Positions 51,180 through 63,067 of a stretch of DNA of 64,000 nucleotides are shown one piece after another. This stretch comes from Phanerodontia chrysosporium. Taxonomy: Eukaryota > Basidiomycota > Agaricomycetes > Polyporales > Phanerochaetaceae. How positions within the stretch are numbered: the first letter of the stretch is position 1; each line of letters starts with the position of its first letter. Below the pieces are notes generated by a model that worked only from the letters and a program-made list of their open reading frames with translations, was not told where the DNA came from and searched no databases. The stretch spans positions 682,001 to 746,000 of the forward strand of contig MJGA01000007.1 of the NCBI GenBank assembly GCA_001910725.1, given 5' to 3'. Made by a program: the position numbers and the translations under genes.

Positions 51180-54100
51180 ATGGCACCTCCCAAGACTCGC
51201 GCTCGCTGGGGCCCCATACGTTCGCTGTTATGCCTTGCGCCGGTTCTAATTGGAGCGCCTTGGTACGCGTATAAAGAGCATCGAGGTGTGTGCCGCGCCG
51301 GCTCAGGTGTCTGAATTCTGATCTTATTCTAATGCGTGTATGCAGCACTTCCCGAACCTATTGTCGATTTGTACGTCACATACTCCGTCGAGCCCTGACG
51401 CACCTTTCTCATACGTGTCTTCTTGAAGGGTCAACCCAGTCACATCTCTACCACAAATATCAGAGGCGCAAATCCTCGCACACGCGAAGTATCTGTCGGA
51501 GGACATCGGGTACCGCACCGTCGGAACGCGTGAACATGCACTCGGCGACGCGTGGATGGTCGCACGCGCAGAGGAGCTGAAGGCGCAGTGCGACGAGATC
51601 GTGCGGGCGACGCCTGGTAGGAAGCTAGAGTGCGAGGTATGGAGGCAGGAAGGCAGTGGGCATCATCGGTGCGTGCAACATTCCATTTCGCCTCGGGATC
51701 ATGGAAGTGAACGTCAGGCTTTAGGTTCGATATCATGGCAAAGCGGTTGTACAAGACCTACGTGAACCTTTCCAACATCGTCGTACGCGTGTCGGACGGC
51801 ACTAATGCGGGCAAGGAGCATGCGGTGCTAGTGAACTCACATGTCGACAGTACGCTGCCTTCGCCTGGCGCTGCAGACGATGCTCTGTCCGTTGGGGTCA
51901 TGCTAGAGTGTATTCGGGTACTTATCAACACGCCTGGATGGGAGCCAAAGCATGCGATTATTTTCTGTAAGCACAAGCGGTACTACTCTCACTCTCTGAC
52001 GCTTAACGATGTGTTCGTAGTATTCAACAACGCTGAAGAATCTCTGCAAGATGGGTCGCACCTGTTCTCTACTCAACATCCCATAGCGAATACGTACGTG
52101 AACCCGTGCAAACCTCGGCTCCCTTGACTAATACAGGGCGTGCCCAGGGTGCGAGCTGCGATCAACCTTGAAGGTGTGCCCCGGACCCCACATTTGTAGG
52201 TTACGCTAGCTTACATGCCACGATGTAGCTGCGGGAACAACTGGTCCCGAGCTGCTCTTCCAGGTGAGTGTCTTCGCGTTGCCCAACCTGGCGATTTGTG
52301 TCCTGACCATCATATAGGCTACGTCCGAGCAAATGATACAGGCGTATTCACACGTACCGAGGTGCGAGGCTTCACTTGTGTGACGTTTTCCCCGTCAATG
52401 ACATCCGTCTTAGGCCATTTGGCACTGTTGTCGCAAGCGAGATCTTCAGCTCCGGTATCATGATGTCAGAGTGAGTGCTTCACCCAGTCAGTCCTCTGTC
52501 TGTCAGACGACATTAGCATAAACATGAATAACGCGACTACCAACTACTAGCACGGATTTTCGGCAATTTGAGCTCTACTTGAACGTCACCGGGTTGGATG
52601 TGGGTGTCACGGCCATCCTTGAGATGCACGCTTGCTGATGATCTGCAGATGGCGGTCGTCGGGAACAGCTATCTCTATCATATGCGAAAGGCGAGTTTTC
52701 CCTACACGGCCGTAAGCGAGCACCGCGCTGAGTTTATCATGCAGGATCTCGTTGAGAACATCGAACCCGGCGTTGCCCAAGTACGTACTGGTGTTTCCGG
52801 AGAGTGGCTCATACTCATGGTCATGCAGCACATGGGAGAGAACACGCTTGCGCTTCTCCAGTATCTCTCCTCTCCCGAGTCCCCTCTTCCTTCTCTGACA
52901 GCCGGGTACTCCAAGCCCACGACGGTCTACTTCCAGAGCTTCAAGTACTTCTTCGTATACTCGTTTGACACTGCGAAGGTCCTCTATGCTTTCGTCTTCG
53001 GCCTTTCCGTGTCATTCTCGGTTATCACTTACAACAGTCCACCTGGCCCTGCGCTCAAGGTGACCGGGCGCTTTATCGTCGACCATGCAAGAGGACTTCT
53101 TGCCGTCGGTAGTGCTGTCGTCGGCGCCGTCGTTGGCGCAAATGCCGTCGCCTTTGTCATGGCCCAAGTGCTAAAGAGGCCGCTCAGCTGGTTCTCGGTT
53201 GAGCTATCCTGTGCGCTACTCTATGGCCCGGCTGCCTTGGCAGGTTCGCTTAATGCTCGATCCGCTCCAAGGCTTCCGTCTGACGCATTGTTCTAGGTGC
53301 TCTGGTATCCCAGCTCTTCGTACCGGGTGTTCGCGAGAAAACTGTCTTCACCTCTTTGTTGCTGACGCAGGCTGCGCTTGCGTGGGGCATCCAGAGCATT
53401 GGCCTTGGTTCCGCTGCGGTCTTCTTTATTTCCAGCCTGCCGCTGTGTATCGCCCTGATACTCAACTCTGCCATCTCTTCCGGGCCTGAAGTCTCATTGC
53501 TCAGCTATGCTATCGGCCAGCTTGTCCCTCTGACGACTGGAGCTCAACTAGCTTGCGAGGTGCTGAACGTCTTCGTCCCTCTGGTCAGTTACAACTACAC
53601 CTTTCATACACATGCAGTTGCTGAGAAAACGCAGACAGGACGCATGGGTGCGGAGGCGCCGGCTGAGCACATTATTGCCACTATAGTTGCTGTGTTGAGC
53701 TCGTACCTATTCCCCCTCTTCGTTCCTTTCATCCGTCGCTACAACACTAGCGTCCTGAAGCGGGCAATCCTTCTTGTTTCCATGGCCACAGCCATCTCCA
53801 TTGCGGTGTTCTCGGCGCGCAATCCATTCGATACCATGCACCAGAAACGATTATTCGTTTTGCATATGGAAAATGTGAGTCAGGTTTACGCAAACGATCC
53901 TGGATGGTGCTCAGGTCAGCCCCGTAGATTACCAGCCAGGAACAGCATTTGCATGTTGCTGCGGCGGATAGTGCACCAGGTTTCGATACGCTTGCACATG
54001 ACATCGCAGAGCGCTTCGGTACACCCGGCCTTCCACCGACTCCAATCGTCATGAACGACTGGAACGCGGACTGGGACACGATCTACCCCTTCTCAGCGGT

Positions 54101-54652
54101 ACGTACACGTTTTGCTGAGACTATGTAAATTAACTTATCGTTATCTACAGTTTATCACTCCTTACAAGATGGAGCTTCCTCTCAAAGAAGAGTATATGGA
54201 TCCGCTAGACTACTCATTCACAGTCAGCGCTGTGAACGACTACGTCGATACCGTGGCTGGCACCAGACAAGTCACGCTCAAGGTCACGCACCCGGGGATC
54301 ATCTGGACCGCAGTCGCCTTCGACGCGCACGTGCTTAAATGGGACCTCGACGATAACCCGCCAGACGAGTATGCCCGGCACCATATCAAGGAGGGCTCCT
54401 TCTACGGGCACGATACCTGGACGGTCGACCTGCTCATGAAGCTTATGCCCGAGGCCCCGCAGACGGAAGCTCCGCGTTGATTTCGTGGGGATTCACGAGA
54501 AGGCGATGTGGCCAGGCAAGCGCGCCGAAAAGCACCTCGGTGGGCGTGCGATGAAGCTCTTTGAAGAACTAGATGGCTGGCTGGACGAGACGACTGGTGG
54601 CACCGTAGACGCGACGCTTTTGGGGTGCATTGGAGGGGTCGCTTGGGTATAG
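51180..54652 (+). CDS. vacuolar membrane M28 metalloprotease, Pff1/ERMP1-like
   Basis: Starts MAPPKTRARWGPIRSLLCLAPVLIGAPWYAYKEH, a membrane anchor. The peptidase M28 domain has the zinc ligands in LVNSHVDSTLPSPGAADDALSVGV and NNAEESLQDGSHLF, and downstream VVGNSYLYHMRKASFPYTAVSEHRAEFI. The C-terminal half has repeated hydrophobic helices (AKVLYAFVFGLSVSFSVI; GALVSQLF; IQSIGLGSAAVFFISSLPLCIALIL). Many short introns. Fungal Pff1 is a multi-pass vacuolar-membrane peptidase. The expected tail (VDFVGIHEKAMWPGKRAEKHLGGRAMKLFEE ... DATLLGCIGGVAWV, ending 54652) is out of frame by one base at about 54472. There the frame would otherwise stop at 54480, so an indel is likely. Confidence 0.85.
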
Positions 54653-55209
54653 ATTGCGATGCGGATGAGGCACAGAGTTTCTATGTGGTAGATCTAATTT
54701 CTTTGTTATTGATGCTGACGATCTCCTGCATGCGCTGCTCTACTCGAGAATCTACTCGTTATACGCGAAACAAGGTGCACGAGGGTCAACATCCACGCGT
54801 CACTCTAATTTCGCCGCAGCGGTGTTGTTCTCAGTCTCCCTCCAAAACACGACCGCTTCATGCAATAATATTTCTCTCGGCTCATGACTGCGTCATCCAG
54901 CTAACTCGTAGTGCTGCCGTTCTTTTTCAGCAAGATAAAGCGGACGCCACTTGAAGCATTCTCAGATACTACCGGGCGCCTCGGCTTTGACATGAAAGGA
55001 CAATAACGGATTTAGCCGGGTGGCGTGAGCTGTGGCAACATATTCTCACTGCTAAGCATACTGTCGTCTCTTGCTTCTCACCATAACCGCTGCCGGACAC
55101 CTCGCGGAATTCACTCGTCGCAATCAACAATCTACTCGCTTCTTCTCAGGGTGAGCCTCCAAGCTGTCCACTGCAAAGAGTTGATGAGGTAGCTGATAAG
55201 AATTGACAG
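54653..55209. other. intergenic
   Basis: Lies between the protease and MYND genes. No gene, RNA or repeat recognised. Confidence 0.5.
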
Positions 55210-57353
55210 ATGTCATCTGACTCGGAAAAGTATATACTACTCGAGCCGCACATTTCATCGCCAGAATTCATCGGACACACGCTTCGGGAACACCATGCCC
55301 TTCCTTTCGATGACCCTCGTCGCACTCTCGGCTTTGTGGCACTGAGCAGGTGCCTTACCTCAATGGCGTCTAGCGTAGAAGCATCAAGTAAATGGGCCGC
55401 ATTATTGAAGCCCGGCGAACTAGTTGAAGCGGTCCTCGACATCCTTTTCGACGAGCACCTATGCGGGTACACCCACGACGAATTTACAGAAGGGACTAGG
55501 AATACCGAACAGTACGAGAAGGGTGTTTTGGTGAGCCTGCACGAAGCTATATTGGTAGCGGGACGTGCTAACTTCCTTTGAGATGTACGTGCAGTGGTCA
55601 TTGACCGCGCTCATGGACGTCCTAGGCTTCTCGTGGTACTACTGCACGAAGCATTCAGACAGTCCTGAAGCTACAGTCTGGACGCTTTCGGCTGTCAATG
55701 AGATTATGCAGTGGGCCTATAGCCTTTGGCAAGCCATCTGGGAGGTCCGGACGCCTTTGCTCGACTCGCCACCGACCAGCACCAGAAACGACACCTCCAG
55801 CGAGGCTATCATAAGCCACACGATCGTCGTCAGCTCCACCATTCTCCTGGGTCTTGCACGGCGCTTTGGGTAGGTAAATTCTGTCTATGGTGGTGTCCAG
55901 AGCTGACTACCCAGAAGGACTTTCTTGCCGTCATGCCGTGGCACCCTCCTAATGCCCGAGCTGTCCTTCACTATCTGGGTCCATTGTCATCGGAAAGAGG
56001 ACAGACGGAAAGCTCTCGAGGTCTTTTGGAAATCGATGAAATGTTACGGGACGTCCGGCGGCGAGGCAGACTACATCCAGTTCTACAACGAGGTGATTGG
56101 GCAGAGCGAGTGCACCGGACAAAGACAGGTCGCCCGCGCCGTGCTGCGAGACCTGAAGGCGAGAGACGATGCTCCGAGGGTCCTGGATCTCGCCTTCCAG
56201 ACGTTCCTGAAGTTACGTCCCAGCCAACGTCATTTCTTTCTGATGACAGAGCCGTTTCAGCGCAAAGTGCTTGCAGGATTCATTGCGGGACGTCGCAGCG
56301 CAATATGCATGTCGCAGAACCCGGATTTTGTGACATGCGAGCCGATGTTCGTGATGACGTACTTCTTCCTGCAGTGAGTCCCAGTCTCGCAAACAGAAAA
56401 ACTGGCCTGCTGACCACCGCAGGTCATCCTTGTGCAACGAGACGCCATCTGAGAATTACCCTGGTCTATTTCCCGAGCACCTCGTACACGCTCTCATAAT
56501 ACTTCTTGCGAAGTTCCAAGCAGATGCAATGGGTAAGGAAAATCCATCATATATCAGTACGTCTTCCGCTCTCCAAAGCATCTTCATACACTAATCGATC
56601 TATTGAAAACATACAGCTGAGTCCCGCAACGTGGCATACTTCTGTATCGACATGCTTGGAAAGCATCGTCGCGCGAAAACCGAGGGATCCACGCGATACC
56701 CGCTTCCGCTACTCCGCAAGTACAGTCGATGGTCTTGGCGGGTAGCACGGGACGACGTGCGCGCTCGCGGCTTCGATCGTGTCCAATCTTGGAAAGAAAT
56801 GGTCCGTACGTGGACTCTGCTCGGACGCGCCTTGCAGGTAGATACACTCGGCACTGCCCAGCCAGACCCTGAAGAAGTCAGAAAATCGTTCGTGCCGCTC
56901 GAGAGGTGCGGCTGGGCGGGTTGCATGTGCAGTGTTCACGAGCCGATCCACAAACTCCAGCCATGCAAAGGGTGCTTCCGCGTGGCGTATTGCAATAAAA
57001 TGTGCCAGGCTAGGTAGGTCGAAGGTTGTTTAGTATGTCCCGCCTGGACTCTAGTGCTGATTCGTAACAAGGGACTGGAGAGACGGTGGCCACAAAAGTC
57101 GATGCACGAAAGTGCGGAAGCGTAGGTCCCGCAAGGAGCCTGCCGTCGATCTGGCTGGACCATGGCAAGCGGAGTCGGAGGATGCATGGTATTTCTCGAA
57201 TGTGTTCTAGACGACAATTGGCTCCCCTTACATGCAGGAGGATCGATGGCTTGACCCGAGCACGACTGTTGCGAGATGATTGTGGTAGATTTTTCCAAAG
57301 AAAGTTTCAAAAGGGGCATAGTGGCACAGGTATTCGATGCAGAGGACGGTTAG
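55210..57353 (+). CDS. MYND-type zinc-finger protein
   Basis: First exon 55210-55531 (MSSDSEKYILLEPHISSPEFIGHTLREHH). Helical, charged middle exons follow. Near the C-terminus a MYND finger reads CGWAGCMCSVHEPIHKLQPCKGCFRVAYCNKMCQAR, completed after an intron by DWRDGGHKSRCT, which supplies the final His and Cys ligands. MYND fingers mediate protein binding; Agaricomycetes have many such proteins of unknown function. The last part (RWLDPSTTVA / MIVVDFSKESFKRGIVAQVFDAEDG, stop 57351) needs one base more near 57273. The end is therefore provisional. Confidence 0.65.
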
Positions 57354-58393
57354 TGCTGTTGGATATCTCAGACGCCACGTTAGATTTTACGGCGCTAATC
57401 GAGACCTTCGTGGCGCGGGTATTGCCGAAGGCACGACTGACAAGCGGGAGCAGAGGAGCGAGAAGTGGGAACGCAGCATGCGCGGAGTTCAACACCAACT
57501 GCAGAACAAAGCGTAAGTAGACGAGAGAGAAAAAGACCGCCGGCGTACGATGCGGCAGCTTTTGCTGTCGACTTGAAGGTCATCCGACATCGGGGATATA
57601 GTCCTTGAGCCCGATACGTGCCCTACGCTTCACTGTGACATCTTCAAGCCTGAAACAAAACTTACTGTGCTTTTCGTGTGAAACGTGTAGTATAGCTCCA
57701 GGAGCGTTCTTGAAATGTAGAACCGAAATGACGTTCCCCGAAGTTGCACATCGGCCGAGGACTGTGTTCTTGCGAGTGAACTATTTGAAGTCGGATGCGT
57801 GCTCACTTCCCAGGCTACTAGCGCAAGTTGGGCAGAGTGTGACGAAGAGAAGTCACAACGTGATAAATGTAAATGGTGCATCTGTAGGCTTCATGAACGG
57901 CAGCGTAACTTCAGTGCGCATACTAAACCACACGTTCTGCGGTTCAGCGTGAGGAAGACTGCCTCGTAGAGAAACATGAGTCGTTGGAATTCTAAAAAAA
58001 AAAAGAATTGACAGCTTCAAGGGCGACGAGGAACACTGTACTTGTGCTTCGTAGTTATTCGGGTTGGTGGAGATGTCCGTCCATTCCAGTATGTTCTAAT
58101 GGCAGTATATTCACGAGATGCGTTTTACAACAGTTGAGTCTGTGCCCCAGAAACAGTGCAATGGCAGTGGGATGATTACGACCATCCGCCAGACATTGTG
58201 GACATGTCGGCGCTGGTGTCTGTTGGCTTGCCCGCCGATAGTCGTTTGCGAAGCTGTAAATCTTCATCGGGGCGAAGGTCACTCGGCACGGGTGTGCTTC
58301 CGGAAGAGGCCTGAGGCCTGAAAAAAGTCCTAGATCTGTTCAGGACGTGGTGAGTCCGGGCAGTATGGGAGCGGACGCACCGTGTGCCCTCAT
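57354..58393. other. intergenic, convergent 3' ends
   Basis: 1 kb with short ORFs lacking features. An A12 tract lies near 57994. Nothing else supported. Confidence 0.45.
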
Positions 58394-58600
58394 TTACTTT
58401 GCACGCTGCTCCTCACAAAGGGCGGCCGCCAACTTCGACAATTGTGCAGGCACGGTCGCGTCGCCGCCACTCAGAGGGGTGCTCCGCTGCTGGAACTCTT
58501 CGAGAAAGGTAGAGATGCGCGTATAGGCTTCCTGCGAGGATATTGGCACCGACTTGCTTGGCAAGATGCGGACTGGCGGGGTCGTTGCAGCGTCCGACAT
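58394..58600 (-). CDS. small hypothetical protein (68 aa)
   Basis: MSDAATTPPVRILPSKSVPISSQEAYTRIS and onward, ending AALCEEQRAK. It is amphipathic and helical, with no signal or membrane segment. It is head-to-head with squalene synthase, 283 bp apart, sharing a promoter region. Coding status rests on length and composition only. Family not recognised; it could be a chance ORF. Confidence 0.35.
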   Translation of the reverse strand: MSDAATTPPVRILPSKSVPISSQEAYTRISTFLEEFQQRSTPLSGGDATVPAQLSKLAAALCEEQRAK

Positions 58601-58882
58601 AGCTTCGTGTGAGACTGCGACGTCAAGGTGGTGTGATTCTGCGGTGTGTTGCCCTCCAAGGAGAGAGACCCGCTGCGAGGAGGTGGAGCAGAGAATAGTC
58701 AAAGTTGCTCAAGCTCGAGGACTAGTGCGGGGAAAACCAAAAATGATGGGACCTGGAGCGCCGGTCGGCGCGAGTGCAGCGCTGGCACGAAATCGTACGT
58801 TGCTCTCTACCATCTCGTCCCATAAAGTTCTCAACGTTAACTCGTTGAGACTTGCCGTTCTTCGGGCGTCGGATTGCTCAAC

Positions 58883-60587
58883 ATGGGTGCTCTATCATGG
58901 CTGGTTCTGCTCGTTACACATCCTCTGGAATTCCGTGTCCTCCTCCAGTACTGGCTTTGGCACGACCAACGCGACGTCTCGCACCCTAGCGACCACGCCA
59001 ACACGGGATGGGACAGAGAGACCATGCGCAAATGCTGGGGCTTCCTCGATCTCACCAGTCGCAGCTTCGCCGCGGTTATCAAACAGCTCGAGGGCGAGCT
59101 AGCGCGCGTGGTGCGTACCAACGCTTTGGCCTGTCCGTCTGTCCTTGACCGTAGCCCCAGGTGTGCCTGTACTACCTCGTTCTTCGTGGCTTGGATACCA
59201 TTGAGGATGACATGACACTTCCGGACGAGAAGAAGCAGCCGCTGCTGCGCAACTTCCACAAACTGACACTGACACCCGGTTGGACGTTCACGGAGAGCGG
59301 CCCTGATGAGGCCGACCGCCAACTGCTCGTGGAGTACAACAACGTCGTCGAGGAGTTGCGCTTGCTCAAACCCGAGTAAGCCTTCCGATCTGCGTCATGG
59401 TGTTAGCTCTCATCGTTATTTCAGGTACCTGGATGTCATCGTTGAGATCACGAAGAAGATGGAAGTCGGCATGGCAGACTACGCACACAAGGCCCAGACT
59501 ACAGGCTCGGTGTACCTCGAGAAGATCGAGGAATATGACCTCTACTGCCATTACGTCGCCGGACTCGTCGGCGAGGGTCTTTCCGGCCTCTTTGCTGCGT
59601 CTGGCAAGGAGGGTGCGTTTATGGCCGGCCAGCTCGAGCTCTCCAACTCTATGGGCCTCTTCCTGCAGAAAACCAACATCATCCGTGACTTCCGCGAGGA
59701 CGTAGACCAGAAACGCTTTTTCTGGCCGCGCGAGATCTGGGGCGACGAGAAGTATGGTGCTGCTGTTGGGAAGCCCGGATTCAAGGAGATGAAGGAGATG
59801 TACATGCCCGGCAACGAGAAGCAGGCCGAGTACGTCCAAAGCGCCATGATACTTAACGTCCTCTGCCATGCTACGGACTCCCTCGACTACCTCCGTCTAC
59901 TCAAGAACCAGAGCGTCTTCAACTTCTGCGCCATCCCCCAGACTATGGCCATCGCTACGCTGACTCTGTGCTTCAAGAACCCGGAGATGTTCCAGCGGAA
60001 CATCAAAATTCGCAAGGCCGAGGCCGCTTATGTGCGTCTTCTCTCGCCACGTTTATCACGCGCCTAACCTTCCTCAAAGTTAATCATGCGTTCCAAAAAC
60101 CCACGCGACGTCGCCTACATTTTCCGCGAATACGCACAACGGATTCACGCCAAGTGCACACCCGACGACCCGAGCTTCATCAAGATCGCTGCTGTCTGCG
60201 GACGGGTAAGTGACGCCTATTTATAGCCAGGGGAACACCGTTGCTGATCGCGACGCGGACCCGCAGATCGAGAAATGGTGCGAAGACCAGTACCCGTCGT
60301 TCGTGCAGATGGCGCCAGGCGGAAAGGGCCAGACGTTCGACCCGTACGACGCACGCGCGCCGGTGGCACAGGCCCTCGACGAGCGTCAGCGCAAGGCGTA
60401 CCTCGAGAAGCGCAAGCAGGAGCTGCTCGCGACGACGCGGACCGCTGTGGAGGGCGCCCGGGCCCTGCAGACACAGGAGGCGTCGAACAGCGAGACGATC
60501 AAGTTCGTCGCGGCGGCGTTTGGCATCGTTGCGATCGTCGCGCTCGGCTCGGTGTACGGCATCATGTGGGCCCTGGACAACCTCTAG
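58883..60587 (+). CDS. ERG9: squalene synthase (farnesyl-diphosphate farnesyltransferase)
   Basis: Five exons: 58883-59110, 59161-59375, 59425-60031, 60080-60205 and 60267-60587; 1497 nt, 498 aa, exact frame. It condenses two farnesyl diphosphates to squalene with NADPH at the ER, the first committed sterol and triterpenoid step. Evidence: the first Asp-rich motif DTIEDD (about residue 88), YCHYVAGLVGEGL, the second Asp-rich motif NIIRDFREDVDQKRFFWP (about 236), and a C-terminal membrane anchor (FVAAAFGIVAIVALGSVYG). The N-terminal LVLLVTHPLEFRVLLQYW is typical. The start at 58883 is in the family register. Length is usual for fungi. Confidence 0.97.
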
Positions 60588-61006
60588 ATATGTATGTGCG
60601 CTGGATATTCTTCATGCTCTCGATAATGTAGGCTGCGATAATCAATGGGCTCGGATACGGTGATATCTCTCTCTCTGCGCTTGGGCTTGTGCGTGTCTGA
60701 GACGGGCTGATCTAGCTGTGCTGATCTTGGTATGTGTGGTCCGGGTACTAGGCGGCGTGGCCGATGGGTGCTGGTGTGTCACTCGGGGTCTGCCCGCATC
60801 GGGGATGCCTTGGGGTTGATAACAAATGTACATTTAGGGCACATGGTTAAGCTAGGACCTCACAACCGGCGTAGGTGTATAACTGGAGTACAATATAAGC
60901 TCTAGGATCGTCCTGCACCAGGAGGCGAACAATGGCGGATGAGTGTAACCTCGAGCAAGTAAGCGCAAAGCGTCAATGAGCGGTGTGCATTCTAACAGTG
61001 AGATGC
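60588..61006. other. convergent 3' intergenic
   Basis: Lies between squalene synthase (+) and the Zn2Cys6 gene (-). No gene seen. Confidence 0.5.
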
Positions 61007-63067
61007 TCTAGATCATAACGTAAGCCTGGCTGTTCGCCACAACAGCCTGCAGCGTGGCAAGTTCCGCCGCTGTGCGGAGGGCGTGTCAGCGCGGCGTGCG
61101 GGCGTGCAGAGCGCGGCGGGGACGCACCTATCGCGGGGCTCGTGTCCCTGAGCGCCTCCATCGCGCCCAGGACGCGGTTCAGCGCGTTGATGACCACGAT
61201 CTCGCCCGCGGAGAACGCGACGCCCGGCGCCAGCGCGACGCGGACGCGCCGCGCAGCGCCGCGAGGGCCGTCGCGAACGTCTGGCCGACCATGCCCCACA
61301 GCATCTGCACGCAGGCCGTCAGCACGGGCGCACCGCCGCGGCGGAGGAAAGAAGCGGGACGCACCCCGAGCACCGGGTCGACGTGCGCGAGCTGCGCAAA
61401 GTCGAGGCCGTCGATCGCGTCCGCCGCGGCGAGCGCCGCGCGGAGCACCTTCGAGTCCTCGGCGTCCCAGTGCGGGCCCGCGCGCGCGTAGAGCTGGATC
61501 GTCGCGCAGCAGAGCAGCGTGCGCGCGAGCAGCAGCCCGCGCTCCCGCGTCGCCGTCGCCGCGCGCGGCACCGCGGCGTATGCCGCGACGACGCTCTTGA
61601 AGCCGTCGATGCGGCCGTCGAGCGCGTGGAACTGCGTCTGGAACGCGAGCGAGCCTGGCAGGGGCGGGGTCAGCGGGGGGCGGGCGCTGGTAGGAGGGGA
61701 GGGAAGCGGGGGCGCACCTGGGTTCCACCGCTCGGCGAGGCGGAAGGCCTGCTCGAAGAGCAGCGCGCACTTGGTGAGCAGCGCGAGCAGCGACTGATCA
61801 GGCAACTCCGTGCTGAGACCGTCGAGGAAATTTTGGACGGTCAGGGCGCTCGTGCTGCCTTGGGGCATCATCAAATGCTGTGGAAGAATTCGATAACCGT
61901 GAGCACACCACAGGCCTGCGCAGGGACGGGCACCACGTTCAGCCGCGCACCTGCTCGTACTCCCCCATCTCCAGCGGCCACGGCGTGTCGACCTGGGTCA
62001 TCGCGGTCGCCGGCGACGTGAAGACGGAGGACGACTGCGTCCAGGGCGCCCAGCACCGGTCGAGCGCGAACACCGTCCAGAAGCCGCGGATGCGCTCGCC
62101 CTCCTCGACGTCGTCGGCCGGCGGGAACAGCTGCACGTCCTGCCCGCCCGGCGAGCCCGGCGGCGCGACGAGCCAGGCGGCGCTGCGGATTCTGTGCAGG
62201 CCGCAGGCGACGGCGATCGACACCGCGGCGGCCGCGTGGTAGCTGCCCTCGAGCCGCCGGGCCTTGTGGAACAGATAGTGTGAAACGAGCACCTCGGCCT
62301 GCAGGGTGTAGACGATGCGCGCCGGATCCATGTCGGCGGACAGGCTCTGCAGCACCGCGGCGAGCTTGCGCGGCTCTTCCTGTTTGAGGGTCTCGTCGCC
62401 GCAGAAGAGGAGCCCGATGAGCTGCACGGCGTGCACGAGGGCCGCGGGCAGGGGGGACTGGTCGGTCGGCGGTATCGAGGAGCGCAGTTGGGTGAGGAAG
62501 CGGGGGAGGTGCAGGAAAAAACCAAAGTCGGGGGCAAAGTTGACGAAGGACTGGATGCTGAGAAACTAGGTAAGTAACGTTTCTGGTATCCGCTGAGACG
62601 AGCGACCTACATGCGCTGGGAGGGGCTGAGCTGCTGGGTTCTCGGGCCCGTGGCCTGACCGGCAGACTGATGGCGCGCCAGCTGGCCTGCGTGGGGGTTG
62701 TGCAAAGTGACGGACGCAGCGTCGCCCTCGAGGGCGCGTATGCGGGCCTCGAGATGCGACACGTTTTGCTCCAGCACCTGAGATACCGTCGGCCCCGCAT
62801 CGGTGTACTCGCAGTCGACAATCCCGGAACGTTCACACTGGTTGCACGTTGGCCGTGCGCCGTCGCATCTCTGTCAATGGCTCGATCAATGTCAAGAAGA
62901 CTCTTACCCTCGAGCGATCTGCATACCATCTTGCGTCTCCTGTGGGCCGACCGTGGTCAGCGGCGGCCGTCTAGCTGGGAGGCCCGCCAGCGTGCTCACC
63001 TACATCTGAGACAGGCTTTCCCGCGTTCGAGCTGAGGGGCGCGAGAGGAGCTACTGGACATGGTCAT
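61007..63067 (-). CDS. Zn2Cys6 transcription factor with fungal-specific domain
   Basis: Starts MTMSSSSSRAPQLERGKACLRCR. The binuclear cluster is assembled from three short exons: ACLRCR, RRKM and RCDGARPTCNQCERSGIVDCEY, keeping all six cysteines. A coiled-coil linker follows (SQVLEQNVSHLEARIRALEG). The fungal-specific domain includes EVLVSHYLFHKARRLEGSYHAAAAVSIAVACGLHRI and RIRGFWTVFALDRCW. The tail ends near ALNRVLGAMEALRDTSPAI and, after an intron, LATLQAVVANSQAYVMI with the stop at 61007. The frame changes by one base near 61268 in a CG-rich run. It should be a nuclear DNA-binding regulator; its targets, possibly including the nearby ERG9, are unknown. Confidence 0.82.

Noticed and set aside
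60973..63067. Long GC-rich ORFs on the opposite strand or in other frames at 60973-62929
   Set aside because: They are shadows of the Zn2Cys6 factor's frame. Only the 3' part of the 60973-61770 frame is real, as the continuation after an indel.
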